From Uloborus plumipes (taxonomy: Eukaryota > Arthropoda > Arachnida > Araneae > Uloboridae): DNA of 64,000 nucleotides. The translations under genes and the position numbers were made by a program. Numbering within the stretch: the stretch's first letter is position 1; each line of letters starts with the position of its first letter. The notes beneath the pieces are model-generated. The model saw nothing but the letters and a program-made list of their open reading frames with translations, was not told where the DNA came from and searched no databases. Location: assembly GCA_038373865.1 (NCBI GenBank), contig JAXGGA010002344.1, forward strand, positions 1-64,000. Direction: 5' to 3'. Below, one piece after another: positions 1-11,896 of the stretch.

Positions 1-479
1 TATTTTTTTTTTTTTTTTTTTTTGCAGTTTTGTACTTTTTTATAAGGTTGTGCAAATTAAACAAATGATGTTATTCCATGCTTTTCATATGGGACTCTAT
101 TAACGATCGGCTAACACCGTTCACGTCAAGTGAATGGTTTTTAGCTCCGAATTCAAGTGAAACACCTTTGTAATCGCTTCGAATCGCAATAGACCAAAAT
201 AGACCCCCGGGTCTATTCGATGTATCGGATACTCATTTTGAGATGTTATCGACCTTACAGAAAGCAGGAGCAAAAAAAATGGCCGACTTATAACTTAACA
301 ACCACCAAAACGTTTCTAGTGGAAAGGGGGTTGGTAGGGACAAAAAAAATCCCTGCAAAACCCTTCTTGAAATCCGGAAATCGTCCCCCTCCTTTGATTG
401 ACGTTATCTCTCTCCATAGGGCGTGACCCACTCGTTAAAGTAGCTCGCGTTATCAGTTTTAGGCGAGACACAGTGCACA
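1..479. other. AT-rich intergenic DNA
   Basis: No gene is recognisable. The stretch opens with a T homopolymer and has a short perfect inverted repeat at about 198-217 (arms AATAGACCC / GGGTCTATT). The open frames here are short and have no recognisable domain. Confidence 0.5.
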
Positions 480-483
480 CCGT

Positions 484-900
484 AACAACGCTGGATCCAA
501 GATTGTCTTGGAACCAAAATGTCGGATAAGTCAGCCTGTCCTCTGAAGGAGCTCTAGAATGACCAATACAAGACGTGATGCAGTTTTTGACCACACAGTA
601 CAAACCTATAACATACTGTCCAATCTCGAAAGGCGCGCCTAGCACCGTTGAACGATTCTATTTCAAAAAGAGATGACAGCTTGATTAAGAAAATGCACTA
701 TGTAGCATTTCTGCTAAGCCAAATATTATTTTATTTTTCTAGAACTGATAAGGAAGGGAAACAAATTTAAAAAGAAAAAAAACATCAACCCAATCCAACG
801 CGTCAAATAAAGGAACCCAACGAAAAACAAAGCGAAATCTCCTCGCGTATCTTATGCCCTTTATTACCACCAGCCCTATTTTGGCAAAATCAGTAAAGGC
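484..900. repeat. dispersed repeat family B, copy 1
   Basis: Two blocks recur elsewhere in the window. The block at about 489-556 (containing CTTGGAACCAAAATGTCGGA) recurs at about 4943-5010. The block at about 598-900 (containing GATGACAGCTTGAT) recurs in diverged form at about 7505-7750. Class unknown. Because one copy lies just downstream of the decayed repeat-protein gene at 5000-5830 (minus strand), it may be the non-coding tail of that element; this is inference. Confidence 0.5.
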
Positions 901-1957
901 ATGAGGCATTTGCTAAGGCTTCCGATGTCGCCAAGAAAGATCTCAAACTGCATTTACCGCTGAATTCTTCCCAATTCTAGCCCCTCTCGCATATTATAAG
1001 AGAGACGTTCAAGATTCGGTTTAGGGAAACCATCTCCTCCTCAATGAAAAAATCCTTCTACGACTATATATATGTCATATATCTTATAAGAATCTGGTAG
1101 TTAAGGAGAAACCAGCTCATATGACCCGGTGTCTAAAAAGAGACTTGACTTTTTTCAAAAATTTATAATAGGAAAATGATTATAAGTTAAAAAACCAATT
1201 TTCCTAGAAAATTCATGTAGTAAGGCAACATTTTTTGCTCCCACAGTTCCTGTTCTTCTTCCATGATTTCCCGACAAAGGATACTGAATGTCATTCAAGA
1301 AGACGTTCTCCCCATTTTAACTCCCGACGCAACCAGGACGTGTCTCTGTATCTGTCGATGTGTGTATCTGTGTATCTGTCTGTGGCATTCTGGCGCCTAA
1401 ATGGGTGGACCGATTTTGAAGTTTTTTTTGTTGGAAATTAAAGTTGATCGAGATTTTTCTTATCTAGGTCTCATCTTCGGATGACATTAACTGACGAAGA
1501 TTTTAACTAAAAAGCTTTAAAACGTTTTTCTCGATTTTTGAAACGAAACATACTTGAAAAATTAAAACAACCGTACCAGAAGAAAGAAAAAATGTTTCTG
1601 CGTCTGATAGATTGTGGTTGGAACTTTCATGTATATAGAATTTGAATTATAACGTTTTTTAGCAAATGTGGCTAAGCAACTGTTTACGCGATTGGAAACC
1701 GATGTCATTGTCGGCCGATAAGGAAAGAAAACTCAATGATTTAAAATGTTTGTCAATTTACTTTTTGTGACATGCCAGATTTATCGTAACCTTCTAAAAG
1801 ATAAACATAATAATAATTCAGTTCGGACTCTGTATTTTCAGTGATTCTTTCGCCGCTGATTTTACAAAATAGTATGATTTTAGTTTATAAAAGAGGACGA
1901 TTGTAAATTTCAGCAAGAGTTCAAAGAAAATGTTGAAAAGCACTATCCATTGAGGAC
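901..1957. other. intergenic, with a retroelement-like or Helitron-like fragment
   Basis: No gene is recognised. At about 1300-1470 there is a CTGTATCTGT-rich run followed by GGACCGATTTTGAAG. This resembles tails common in arthropod interspersed repeats, but a class cannot be assigned from this fragment. The rest is AT-rich without visible features. Confidence 0.35.
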
Positions 1958-2211
1958 TATACTGCCGTGCTACGCACAAAAGCCGTATCTGCACTTTTTA
2001 ACAAAATTGAGCTATCGCCACCCGGTGGCTCTTAGTGACGTATTTTACCTAAATAAAATTTTATATGGTCATTTGAAGACGGGACATATTTTAAAAAAAT
2101 CTGAAAAAGTATCATGTGAATCAAATACATACAGGCGCAAAACTTTAAAGAGTTAAATCTCAGTTTGAGCTCGACTGCAGATACCACTTTTGCGCTTAGC
2201 ACGGCAGTATA
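1958..2211. mobile_element. MITE with TATACTGCCGTGCT termini, copy 1
   Basis: A terminal inverted repeat of about 35 bp is visible: the left end starts TATACTGCCGTGCTACGCAC and the right end, read in reverse, starts TATACTGCCGTGCTAAGCGC. A second copy with the same termini is at 30318-30499. The TA at each end fits a Tc1/mariner-like TA target, but no transposase is encoded. The 68-residue open frame from 1950 is fortuitous. Confidence 0.7.
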
Positions 2212-2520
2212 GTAAAGCTGATTTTAAGGCAAATGTACAGTATTTTCTCCTTTTTTTTTAAATTTAAAATCAAGGGAACTATGTATTTGCATTTTGTTGT
2301 ATAATATATGTAAAATAATTGGAACATAATTAATTTCGAAACTACCTATAAATTTAGGCAAAAATCGTGGACATTTAATAACTTTTACATATGTTCCATA
2401 ATTAAACTAATTAACATTACTTCCCAGAATACAATCCCAATATACAACCACTTCCCAGAACCCATAGGACTGTTTCCGCAACGACCCAAATGCATACTTT
2501 CATCACAAATGTGGCTCTCA

Positions 2521-2708
2521 AACTAAACAAAGTGGTGTTTCAACACCGTTCTCAGCAATTTCGGTGAAATTCACACTGATTACTTTAAACTTCATGCCAA
2601 AAACATTTGCAAAAACTAAACAAAAATGGCGTTTCAACACCGTTCTCAGCAATTTCGGTGAAATTCACACTGATTACTTTAAACTTCATGCCAAAAACAT
2701 TTGCAAAA
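2521..2708. repeat. 94-bp tandem duplication
   Basis: Two almost identical direct copies meet at about 2613/2614. Each contains CAACACCGTTCTCAGCAATT and ends CATTTGCAAAA; the offset between matching bases is 94. The near identity suggests a recent local duplication. The 90-residue open frame from 2564 is produced by the duplication and is not a credible gene. Confidence 0.85.
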
Positions 2709-4929
2709 GTAGCAGATTTTTTTCCATTGCAACTTTGAATTTGTTAATAGGTTTTCTTAAATATTGTCTTAAAGTTTTAAGATATAAGATTGGAACAGCC
2801 AGGGAACTGTGTTTTTTATGCTTAGATAATTTCTAGAAAATAAATAAATAAATAAATTGAGCAGATGAGAGCAAAAACAACATCAGTCACAAAAATTCGA
2901 AAATTCGTTTTTGATGAAAACGAGTTGTGTGAGTCAAGATTCGTGTTGAGGTCAAAAATCACGTCAGTCTGATTACTAATTCGAAAGATAAAGGGCCTGT
3001 TATTTGAACGTTGTTCGTAGAAACAATGCTAGAATTCAGACGTATTTTCTGGACTGACGTTGTTTTTGCACTCACCGATTCAATTGTTATCGCTCCTAAT
3101 AGAATTGGGCTGCAAAGTATTAATGCTTTACTTGAATTAAGAGAGAAAAAATACTTTATTATTTTTAAAACACTCGGTCCGGACAGCCATTATGAGTTTA
3201 CAGAGAAACGCCCATATATATACATGAATTATCGTCCGAAAAACTTAGCTACCGCAGAGAAAATCGCCTATTCGTTTAGTTCAGCCGGCACCTTTTCGTC
3301 CATCGTATCCTGCGACCTAGTATTTCGCGTAGCTGCATCCCGGAACCTTACGGTTTAAAGACGATGTACCGTGACTCGCTAATCCTAAGAGCAATAAAAA
3401 GGCTTAGATACTTATTGAGCTCCGAACTTACAAACTACTGGTTGCTATTTGTCTATACATTTCAGGTATTTTAATAGTACACTTAAAATAATCGATTTTG
3501 GAAAAAGGTTTTTTTTCAACGTAAGATACCTTTCGCTAATGTATTTCTTTAAGTTATCATGCTATACATGTAGGTATAACCTTTCGAGCATACATGCAGC
3601 TTTTAGTATCAGAAGTGCAATCTTAAATGATTTTTTCTCTTGCTTTGACATTTGATTGTTCAGCAAATAGACTACTTTTTAGCCTACTTCCCCATAAAAG
3701 TAAAATAATTAGTGGAAACATCCTCAAAGAAGACTCAATGCATTTTTAGGAACATCGTTAAAAATAAAAGTGAAAAATGGGGAAAATGTGTGTGTCTCGG
3801 TTCTGTATGCCATACCCGCCCACCCCCCCCCCCCCTCCAAAAAAAAAGAAAAAACCTCCAGTAAATAGTTCGATTCGAGCAAACTTTTTTGTTCGAAAGA
3901 TCTCAACGGGAGCACCTCATTCCCATTTTGATAAGAATTTTTCGTTTAATTTTGAACAGTTAAATAATAATAATAATAATAAGAACCCCATATTAGTTTC
4001 CACGATGAAATTTAAGGCCAATCTATATTAACCCCGACTTGAAAGACTGGTTTGCTTCTGACAAACTGTTTTAAAAAGCTCTTGGTTAAGATTTTTTGAT
4101 TTAGATATTTAAAGGGTATTTTTTGAACATTTCAAATATTTCAACATCGATATATATGTATATATATATATATATATATATTCAAATTTATAATCAATTG
4201 AAAGTGCTTAGTGCAATAAGAAAGCTACTGTAGCTGTACTATTCCAGCCTATCATAGGCGCCCAAGTCCTGCGTTGCAGTACGAAGCGCATACGCTAATT
4301 TTATCGTTGAGTGATAATTCCTAATAATTACAGATTGCCCAAGCAGTCATTTTAACTGCTTTTTATTTCAACTAGTTTTTACAAATTATGTATAAAGTGA
4401 CACTTTTTTTAGATTTTTGTGACTTTTTATACAACATATGAAAGTAGCTGTTGATAATTGTAGCTACCTCCCCCTCCTCCATCATTTCTGCTATATTTAT
4501 GCGAAATAGCTATGTTACCTAAGTTGTCAAAATGACTTGCTTAGGCAATCTAGTGTTGAGCAAACACTTTGCTCACCCTTCAGAACGGCCCCTGCAAGTG
4601 GAGCCGCTTGGTTCCAAAAGGGGAAGTATGGAACCACTGGTATCTGTACTCAAGTCTATTTGAAGAAAAATGGTAGCAAAGCTTGAGATGTAGCTGCCTA
4701 GATGATATTTGACTATTTTTGTCTATATGACAAAAACATTTTGTAAACTCAGGTTCAAACTAAGTGCAGTATGGAAATGGGCTTAATTACAGGAAACATT
4801 TCCCAATCATCAGTTTTTAAATTTGAGAAATAAGTTATCTTTCTAGATTTTCCTAATGTGGCGCTTTATCCATCTGATCATGTTATTTTACGCCAGAGCA
4901 ACCAGGGACAATATTAATGTGTTTCCTAA
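2709..4929. other. intergenic, with one unrecognised 115-codon frame
   Basis: The only sizeable frame runs 3011-3358 on the plus strand (115 codons). It has no recognised domain, and I see no splice sites or flanking exons that would make it a gene. Simple repeats occur at about 3967-3982 (AAT units) and 4149-4181. A C-tract followed by an A-tract lies at about 3826-3855. Nothing else is recognisable. Confidence 0.4.
4149..4181. repeat. (TA)n microsatellite
   Basis: Alternating TA, interrupted once by GTA. Confidence 0.9.
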
Positions 4930-5010
4930 TACTCAAACAAGGCTGGATCCAAAGCTGTCTTGGAACCAAAATGTCGGATAATTTAAGTCAGTCTGTCCAT
5001 TAAAGGAGCT
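4930..5010. repeat. dispersed repeat family B, fragment
   Basis: Shares about 60 bp with 489-556, including CTTGGAACCAAAATGTCGGA and the following GTCAGTCTGTCC-like segment. It lies directly downstream of the decayed open frame on the minus strand, so it may be the 3' non-coding part of the same repeat. Confidence 0.5.
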
Positions 5011-5830
5011 GTACCCTGCAGCGTAGTATCCACTCGAACTGCAATGTAAGGTATAAGAATGTAGCAACTGTTGAGAGGATTTGCAGAATAGAAGCATTAT
5101 AAAGCAGTTTTTTTTCTTTGCAAAAAGTAGATATGTCCAAAATAAAATGCCTACTAGTTTGAATTACGCACCTTACTTTCTGAATCATCATCCAAAAAGC
5201 TAGAAGCTTGGGACACTTAATAAATGTTAGTGTGCCACTGCAGAAACATCTCTTATTAAAGTATGACAGAAGTCTGCCGTCATGTGGCGATCTCATCAAC
5301 CTTGGTAACTTTCTTCCATTATTTATGATGTCCTGGTGGAACAGTTGTCCTTGTTCCTCAATGAAATTGCCCAGTTTATCCGGAAATTTGTCCAAATGGC
5401 TATGTAAAAAATGCAATTTAATGCCCATAGAACCGCCTAATGTGAGAAAATTTTGAAGCAATTTAGTAACTAATTCTGAATAGTCTAGTGCTTCATGGTA
5501 CCTCAAAAAATATTTCACTACTAAAACAAAGCTTAGCCATGCTTCATATTTAATTTGTGTCATATGGATTACAAATACAGTGTTTTTTATAAGAGTATGG
5601 ATTTGCGGTCCATCAAAGATGCCTGCTTCTAATGTTTCCATGCTCAAGACTGGAAATTTTCGATGCACATATTTAAAACAGTCACCTGTCTTATCAAGGG
5701 TTTTGATGAACTGTTTAATTAGCCCAAGCTTGTTGTGAAGTGTTGAAAAAAGACTATTCTTCCGGCTTATCGGTGGTTCATGAATCACGCTTGATTTCTC
5801 CTATTTCCATATTTTCCCTCAAAGGCCAGA
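5000..5830 (-). pseudogene. decayed repeat-encoded protein of a widespread arthropod family
   Basis: A 262-codon frame on the minus strand (5788 to 5000). Its central block includes FLHSHLDKFPDKLGNF followed by EEQGQLFHQDI. This resembles a conserved block of uncharacterised, repeat-associated proteins found in many arthropod genomes; that resemblance is recalled, not searched. In that family a segment like MxADYC...RD follows. Here a matching segment, MTADFCHTLIRDV, is found near 5283 but in a different reading frame, so a frameshift lies between about 5283 and 5340. The product after the shift is out of frame. The element is broken, its function is unknown, and repeat family B sequence follows it. 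It could be a remnant of a mobile element or an integrated parasite-derived gene. Confidence 0.5.
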
Positions 5831-6458
<628 letters not shown>

Positions 6459-6559
6459 ACAATGAGTTCATTTCTTAAAAGTATTTTTAATGAAGGAAAC
6501 TAGTCTAATGAAGAAAATTTTGATAAACTAATTTATTCCTATCGATGGAAACGTAGCAA

Positions 6560-6990
6560 CTAGACTACCCTCTCGGCGAATGGGACAAAAAGCCGGAAAA
6601 GCAGCAATCCCTGGATAGCTCCCCTTTGTTTAAAGCACATGAATCCGAACATGTGCTGGCATACGTCATGGACACTTGCCCAACAAAGCCCGGGAGATAA
6701 AAAAGTGACATTCGAACATGCCATTTAATTGAAAGGAAATCTTGGGCCGGGACGCAGTTGGAAAGAATGAAGGGAAGATCAAGAGGAAATTGAGAAGCTT
6801 CACAATGGTCGCTGGATATTTCCTTTCGCCTTTCAAGAGCACAAGGCCGCATCTCCGCCACCTCAGAATGGGAGCTTCACATCCGTAGGTGGCTTTTTCG
6901 GGGCAATAAAGTGTTCAAGGATGCTCCGTTAGGCATTCATTTCCAGAGACAATTTTCTTGATTCGAACGGTTATGTGCGGACGGATCCTG
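6560..6990. other. local GC-richer island, unidentified
   Basis: This stretch has visibly more balanced base composition than its flanks. A 98-codon minus-strand frame lies at 6565-6861 but has no recognised domain. It may be an old retroelement or gene fragment; I cannot classify it. Confidence 0.3.
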
Positions 6991-7018
6991 ATAAAAGTTT
7001 AAAAATATTTGGCACCGG

Positions 7019-7497
7019 CAGGGATGTCCGCCCTCCCCTAAGCTCAGTGGCGTAACCCCTCCCCCCCCCCATTTTTCACAACCATTTTGTGATTTTTATT
7101 TTTACCCCTCTTTTTTAATTTATTTATTTTTTTAAATATTATTTATTTATTTATTTAAATTATAACAATTATTTTTTTATACATTATTAATTTTTTAAAA
7201 GCTGGACTTATGCGCCGAATAGAATCGCTTTTTTTCCCTTCCAGGCAGTCCAAGCGCGCACACACGTACACAAAAATAAATAAATAAATGAAAAAATAAT
7301 AATAAAGAAAAAAAGAAATGATTTAAATTTAAGAAAAATACTTAATGAGTAATTTTTATTCAAAAAATCCGTAAATAGTTTTAATTAAAAAAATTAATTA
7401 ATAAATAATTTAAATAAATAAATAAATTAGTTTAAAAAATCCCTCCCAAAAATTTTGATGGCGCAACTTGTGCCATCCACCCCTGTGGGTACCCCTG
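7019..7497. mobile_element. hAT-type MITE, G-tract family, copy 1
   Basis: The element starts CAGGGATGTCC and ends GGGTACCCCTG. It is flanked by GGCACCGG (7011-7018) and GGTACCGG (7498-7505), an 8-bp target duplication with one mismatch. The interior has long C-tracts near each end, many TTTA/AAAT units, and the subterminal near-palindrome TGGCGCAACTTGTGCCA. Four further copies are at 11026, 31347, 55666 and 59855. No coding capacity. The 8-bp duplication and CAG...CTG ends are hAT hallmarks. It is inserted in repeat family B. Confidence 0.85.
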
Positions 7498-7505
7498 GGT
7501 ACCGG

Positions 7506-7750
7506 ACAAATTTATACTGTCAGACCTCGAAAACCGCGACTATCACCGTTGAATGGTTAAATTTAAAAAGGGGTGACAGCTTGATAAAAAAAAGGGGCCA
7601 TTTCTGCTTAGTTCAGTATTATTTGCTTTTCCTAGATCTGAAAAGGATGGGGAATAAATTGTGGAAAAAAAAAATCCCCTCGGATTCCCCATTAGCTCTC
7701 TTATCACTATCACCCCTATTTTAATAAAATCGGAAGAGACTTGATTATTG
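7506..7750. repeat. dispersed repeat family B, copy 2
   Basis: Diverged match to about 598-900, with GGTGACAGCTTGAT, CCATTTCTGCTTAG and CACCCCTATTTT segments in the same order. The adjacent hAT MITE is inserted in this repeat. Confidence 0.55.
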
Positions 7751-8423
7751 GTGAGCAAAATCATGACTTAAAAACAATTTCGAAGTAAATTTCAGGATGA
7801 AATCATGATTTACGAACAATTCCATTTCATGCATACGTCGTAGAGTTAAATTAAAAATGTTGCTGTTGTTGGAAATGATTTGAAAATGAGAAATTAAAGA
7901 AGTAATGTATTTAAAAAAAATAACAAAATTGAAAATAAATTAGCAAACATAAAAATAATAAACAGACAGTAAAATAAAAATAAATAGACACTAACCACAG
8001 AATAAGGAAAATATTTTAATTTGGAAAAAAAATTAAATAAATGAATAAAATAAAAGTTCAAAATTCACTGTTATTGAACTCTACATCGAATTTATATGGG
8101 AGAAGGAAGTTATGGTGGCGTCATCTGTTGCCAAAATCGGGAAATAACTTAGATCTTATAATAGGTTAGAAGCACTAAGCGTGAATTCTAAATCTCCATT
8201 ATTTTACTTTTATACGGAATTTTGAATGTTGCAGCAAGATAAAACTATATGCATTAATGAAGTCGTATGTATACACTGTCTTTTCGATAATTAAATGTTC
8301 GATAATGTGTTTTAAATTGTTTTTATAAACGTATAAGTATTTGTTTTGTTACTTTGCATTTTTGTGTGTTTCAGGACCATCGTTTTGTAAAAAGTATTAT
8401 TATTGAGTATAAAGAATAAAAAA
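7751..8423. other. AT-rich intergenic DNA
   Basis: Nothing recognisable. Confidence 0.4.
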
Positions 8424-8431
8424 AATGATAT

Positions 8432-8702
8432 CAGGGACACCCCGAAATTTTTTTGGGATAGCTGAAATCATCATTCTCAATTTGCCTAATAAAACTCAAA
8501 TTTTGTCGATTGATAAAACACGGGTATGCAAGTATAAGTACATCTATCAAATGAAAAGGGACATTTAGGTATTCGTTGCCTCCATTTACAGTACTGCAAT
8601 TGTGCCTCCAAATTTGCCGAATAGTCGGACAAAATTTGACGAATAAAATATTTTTTGAGAGATCACAGCGACCGAACATAACCTCCTATCGGGGCGCCCC
8701 TG
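8432..8702. mobile_element. short non-autonomous hAT element
   Basis: Left end CAGGGACACCCCGA; the right end read in reverse is CAGGGGCGCCCCGA. Perfect 8-bp target duplication AATGATAT at 8424-8431 and 8703-8710. Only 271 bp. The 82-codon minus-strand frame inside it (8431-8679) has no transposase signature. Confidence 0.85.
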
Positions 8703-8718
8703 AATGATATATTTTCAA

Positions 8719-8764
8719 CTCTTTAATTACAATTAATTGAAACAATTAATTGTAATTAAAGAGT
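8719..8764. repeat. near-perfect hairpin
   Basis: Arms of about 21-22 bp (ACTCTTTAATTACAATTAAT and its complement) around a three-base loop. It is AT-only apart from the base of the stem. Role unknown; possibly just a palindromic AT repeat. Confidence 0.8.
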
Positions 8765-10160
8765 GGAATTAACAATTTTTTAGTTGGCACAATTTAAGCT
8801 TGTGACCTGATGATTCAATTTGTTAGTTTTCTACTTTCAAATTTAAATACTTATATCCTTATTTGAGACAAGAAAAAGAGACCCTGAAATCCCATGATTT
8901 AACTCCGCCTCCCATTAGAAGATATATCTGCATTATTTATTGGAAAAATGAAATAATTTAATTTTTGTACCTTAGCTCAAACCTGTATATAAACGTTAAT
9001 TTGATGCTTATAATTATTTATTTAAAATAATTACATACTTACATGCAAAAGAAGTATTATTACGTTATCGAATTGAAAAGATAATTCTCCAGGTCATTTC
9101 TATGTTTGAACATAAAAATCAAACATGTAATAAATATGAATTACTGATTATATTTGTTGAAACTTTTCACTGGCATTCAATATCAGTGTCTCTTTCAGAC
9201 AGTTTGCTCCTAGAAGAGGCACGTTGATAACTTGGAGTGGGCCAAGGCAGCATATATTTAAGGGAGTGGATGTAGATAACCCTCCCCCTCCGATATAAGT
9301 TGAAAACTACCTATTCTGAAAAAAAAGTAATAGTTTGAAACATTAATTTGTGAATTATCTTAATGATTGTCTAGCCCTCACATTAAACTGCTTTGTACTC
9401 CAGCATGGGGGCAATACGTGGTTAACAAAAACTTCTGTTCGTTTCATTATTTCGCTCCCATAAAAAGGTAACAGATTTTTTTAAAAAAAAGGAATTCATT
9501 GCAATATAATGCATAACGATGCGTGCAGGGCTGTGCCGAGGTCAAATAAACTTGATAGGGATGGGGAGGAGGTATGAGAATTTGGTCGCCCTCAAACTTT
9601 TTTTTCAGTGGATGGACGTATATATCCTTGTGAAAAGACAAAGAGTGGATCCAGCTTCTGGAGATTCAATTTCAAAAAAAGTTTCGAAACCGTAAGTCTG
9701 TAAAACAGGATTGCACGCTATCTTTGATAATTTTAAACGAATTTTATACAATCTTTGATGATGATAAAGAATCTAGTATGGGAGAGGTTTTTTCCTCAAA
9801 AAAATTTCAAAATTTTGTTTCTCAAAAGGAAATTTTGGATGATCTTTAACAACTTTATGAAGAATTCGGGGGTAATACTCTTGAAAATTTTCCAAATTGA
9901 AGTCCTACATGGGTAAATGCAGGCGATGTTTGATCACATTTGGAAAGTAAGCATTGAACTATACAAACTAAATTGGTCTGTATAGCTAAATGGAAGTAAG
10001 AGATGTGGTTCCAGCCGACTAACTAAAAATGTGGCCCAATGTCCGAAATATGTGGAGGGCTTCAGAAAACGCAATGACACAATGCAGTTGGGTAATTTCC
10101 AGGTCTAGAAATCCGTCGGAATGTATAATAGGGGGACTCGTTTCGTCTATGACTATTCAT
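8765..10160. other. intergenic, no clear feature
   Basis: AT-rich with scattered short frames. From about 9700-10160 the composition is somewhat more balanced and may be decayed Penelope-like sequence upstream of the GIY-YIG remnant, but no motif is readable. Confidence 0.35.
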
Positions 10161-10400
10161 CATCTATTACATGAATTGCCAATGTAAAATCCGATATGTG
10201 GGACAGACAAGAGGATCATTTAAATTTCGTTTAAAGGAACATGAAAACTACGTTAAAAACAGGAACTCAGCAAATCTGCTATTGCCAAACATTGTTGGAA
10301 CACAGGGCATAATTTTGTTTTTTCGGAAGCCAAAAACATTTGCTGACCTACGACAGTAGATGAATTAGATTTTCTAGAAGCCTTTTATGGTCACAAAATT
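10161..10400 (+). pseudogene. Penelope-like element, GIY-YIG endonuclease remnant
   Basis: The frame at 10171-10359 contains IRYVGQTRGSFKFRLKEHEN, the pattern of the GIY-YIG endonuclease that ends Penelope-like retroelement proteins (a Cys-rich start, Y-V-G-Q-T, then R-L-K-E-H). In this domain the enzyme nicks target DNA for retrotransposition. The frame closes at 10357-10359, but an overlapping frame continues with VDELDFLEAFYGHKI, so at least one frameshift is present. The reverse transcriptase part is not recognisable upstream. A hammerhead-like core follows about 200 bp downstream, as expected for this class. Dead copy. Confidence 0.7.
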
Positions 10401-10584
10401 TAAATAATCTCTGTAATGAATCTTTTCTGTTCTGCATATCTCTCAAATTTTAAGCGATTGGATCAAATTTGGATACGTCAGATATTACCTCAGCACATGC
10501 TTAGATCTGATTGGTTCATCTTCTTTCCTTTTTCCTATTTAAACTCTCCCATGACCTTGTTTCATTCTATTTGCTTACTGGGCA

Positions 10585-10613
10585 CTGAAGAAGGACGCTG
10601 TTGCCTCCGAAAC
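10585..10613 (+). ncRNA. hammerhead ribozyme-like core in a Penelope-like element
   Basis: The sequence CTGAAGA is followed by a short potential stem (GGA ... TCC) and then GAAAC, the arrangement of the conserved hammerhead core (CUGANGA, stem II, GAAA). Penelope-like elements are known to carry such ribozymes in their terminal repeats, and the GIY-YIG remnant lies just upstream. The flanking stems I and III were not verified, so activity is not claimed. Confidence 0.45.
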
Positions 10614-10744
10614 CCATTGTTGCCCCTTTTACCTACCCCCCCTTGTTGCCCCTTTTAAAACTTTAAATCTTATTTGTGATTTTTAACGTTGTTTCTCATT
10701 TTATCTATTTTAGGCACAAAGATATCGATCGCTTTTTAATTAAG

Positions 10745-11017
10745 ATATAGGGTAGATTGGGGGAAGAAGCAGTATCACGTGTTTTACGTACAAGCATGAT
10801 CAAAACAGCTTGCCAGTCAGTTAGAATTAACCAATGTGCACATTGAGAACACACAAATAACTTTTGTTGATTTTTTAGTTTCAAAATGTACTTTTTTGGA
10901 TTATTTTATCATCTCGATTTTTCTGGTAAGTACCCGAAATCATATTTCAACATACTTTACTTAGTCATATTAGCCCTTGTTTTGAAAGTAGAGAAATAAC
11001 TTGGTGAGTTTTAGTAA
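10745..11017. repeat. fragment of the GGGGAAGA TIR family
   Basis: Starts with TAGATTGGGGGAAGAAGC, the terminus of the element at 57788-58441. It shares internal segments with that element, for example GCCAGTCAGTTAGAAT here versus GCCACTCAGTTAGAAT there. A hAT MITE interrupts it at 11026, and its other end is not found. Confidence 0.6.
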
Positions 11018-11025
11018 GTTTAAAG

Positions 11026-11888
11026 CAGGGGTGCCCATCCCCCCCAAGCTCAATGGCGCAAATTCCCCCCCAAAATTTTTCACAACCCCCCTGTGCTTTT
11101 TATTTTATTTTTTTAACCCTTTTTTATTACCGTAAAGTCAGGTTACTTGGACCCTAGGGGGTTACTTGAGCCCATTACAGTAAAATGATAAAATCTAGAT
11201 TTGGTACTTATTAGTTGAAGACTTGCACGTAGTTCCTTGTTTCTCCTCTAGGTAGAAGCACTCTGCAGTCTCTAATGCTAGTACCAAACCCAGATTTTAT
11301 CATTTTACTGTGGGCTCAAGTAACCTCCTTGTGGGTCCAAGTAACCCGACTTTACGGTATTTTTTATTTTTAAAAATATTATTTATTTATTTTTTAAATA
11401 TTATTTATTTATTTTTTTAATTTTATTTTTTAAATAGTATTTATTTATTTTTTTAATTTTATTTTTTTAATATTATTTATTTATTTTTTTAATATTAATT
11501 ATTTATTTTTAAAGGTTATTTATTCATTTATTAAAATTATAATTATTATATTTTTCATACATTATTACTTTTTTAAAAGCTCGAATTATGCACAGAATAT
11601 AATCGCTTTTTTTCCCTTTTTTTCCAGACATTCCAATCACATGCACACACACAACAAATAAATAAATAAATAAATAAATAATAATAATTAACAAATTAAT
11701 TAAATAATTTAAATTGAAAAAATAAATTAATGAATAATTTTTGTTTGAAAAAATCAGTGAGTAATTTAAATTAAAAAATAAATTAAAAATTAATTTAAAT
11801 AAACAAACAAATTAGTTTTAAAAAATCCCCCCCCCCCCAAATTTTGATGGCGCAACTTGCGCCATAATCCTCCCTGTGAGCACCCCTG
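11026..11888. mobile_element. hAT-type MITE, G-tract family, copy 2
   Basis: Starts CAGGGGTGCCCATCC and ends GAGCACCCCTG. Perfect 8-bp target duplication GTTTAAAG at 11018-11025 and 11889-11896. It contains the perfect palindrome TGGCGCAACTTGCGCCA near the right end, C-tracts near both ends and TTTA-rich interior. It is longer than its relatives because a separate MITE (11128-11360) is inserted in it. Confidence 0.92.
11128..11360. mobile_element. palindromic MITE nested in a hAT MITE
   Basis: Ends TACCGTAAAGTCAGGTTACT (left) and, read in reverse, TACCGTAAAGTCGGGTTACT (right). The inverted arms extend to about 100 bp with matching internal blocks such as AAAATGATAAAATCT. The TA at each end suggests a TA target. 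No coding capacity. It lies inside the hAT MITE, so it is the younger insertion. Confidence 0.85.
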
Positions 11889-11896
11889 GTTTAAAG

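Noticed and set aside
2564..2836. 90-codon frame with an internal protein repeat
   Set aside because: Arises from the 94-bp tandem duplication in non-coding DNA.
3011..3358. 115-codon frame as a host gene
   Set aside because: No recognised family, no flanking exons, and chance frames of this size occur in such DNA; kept only as a note.
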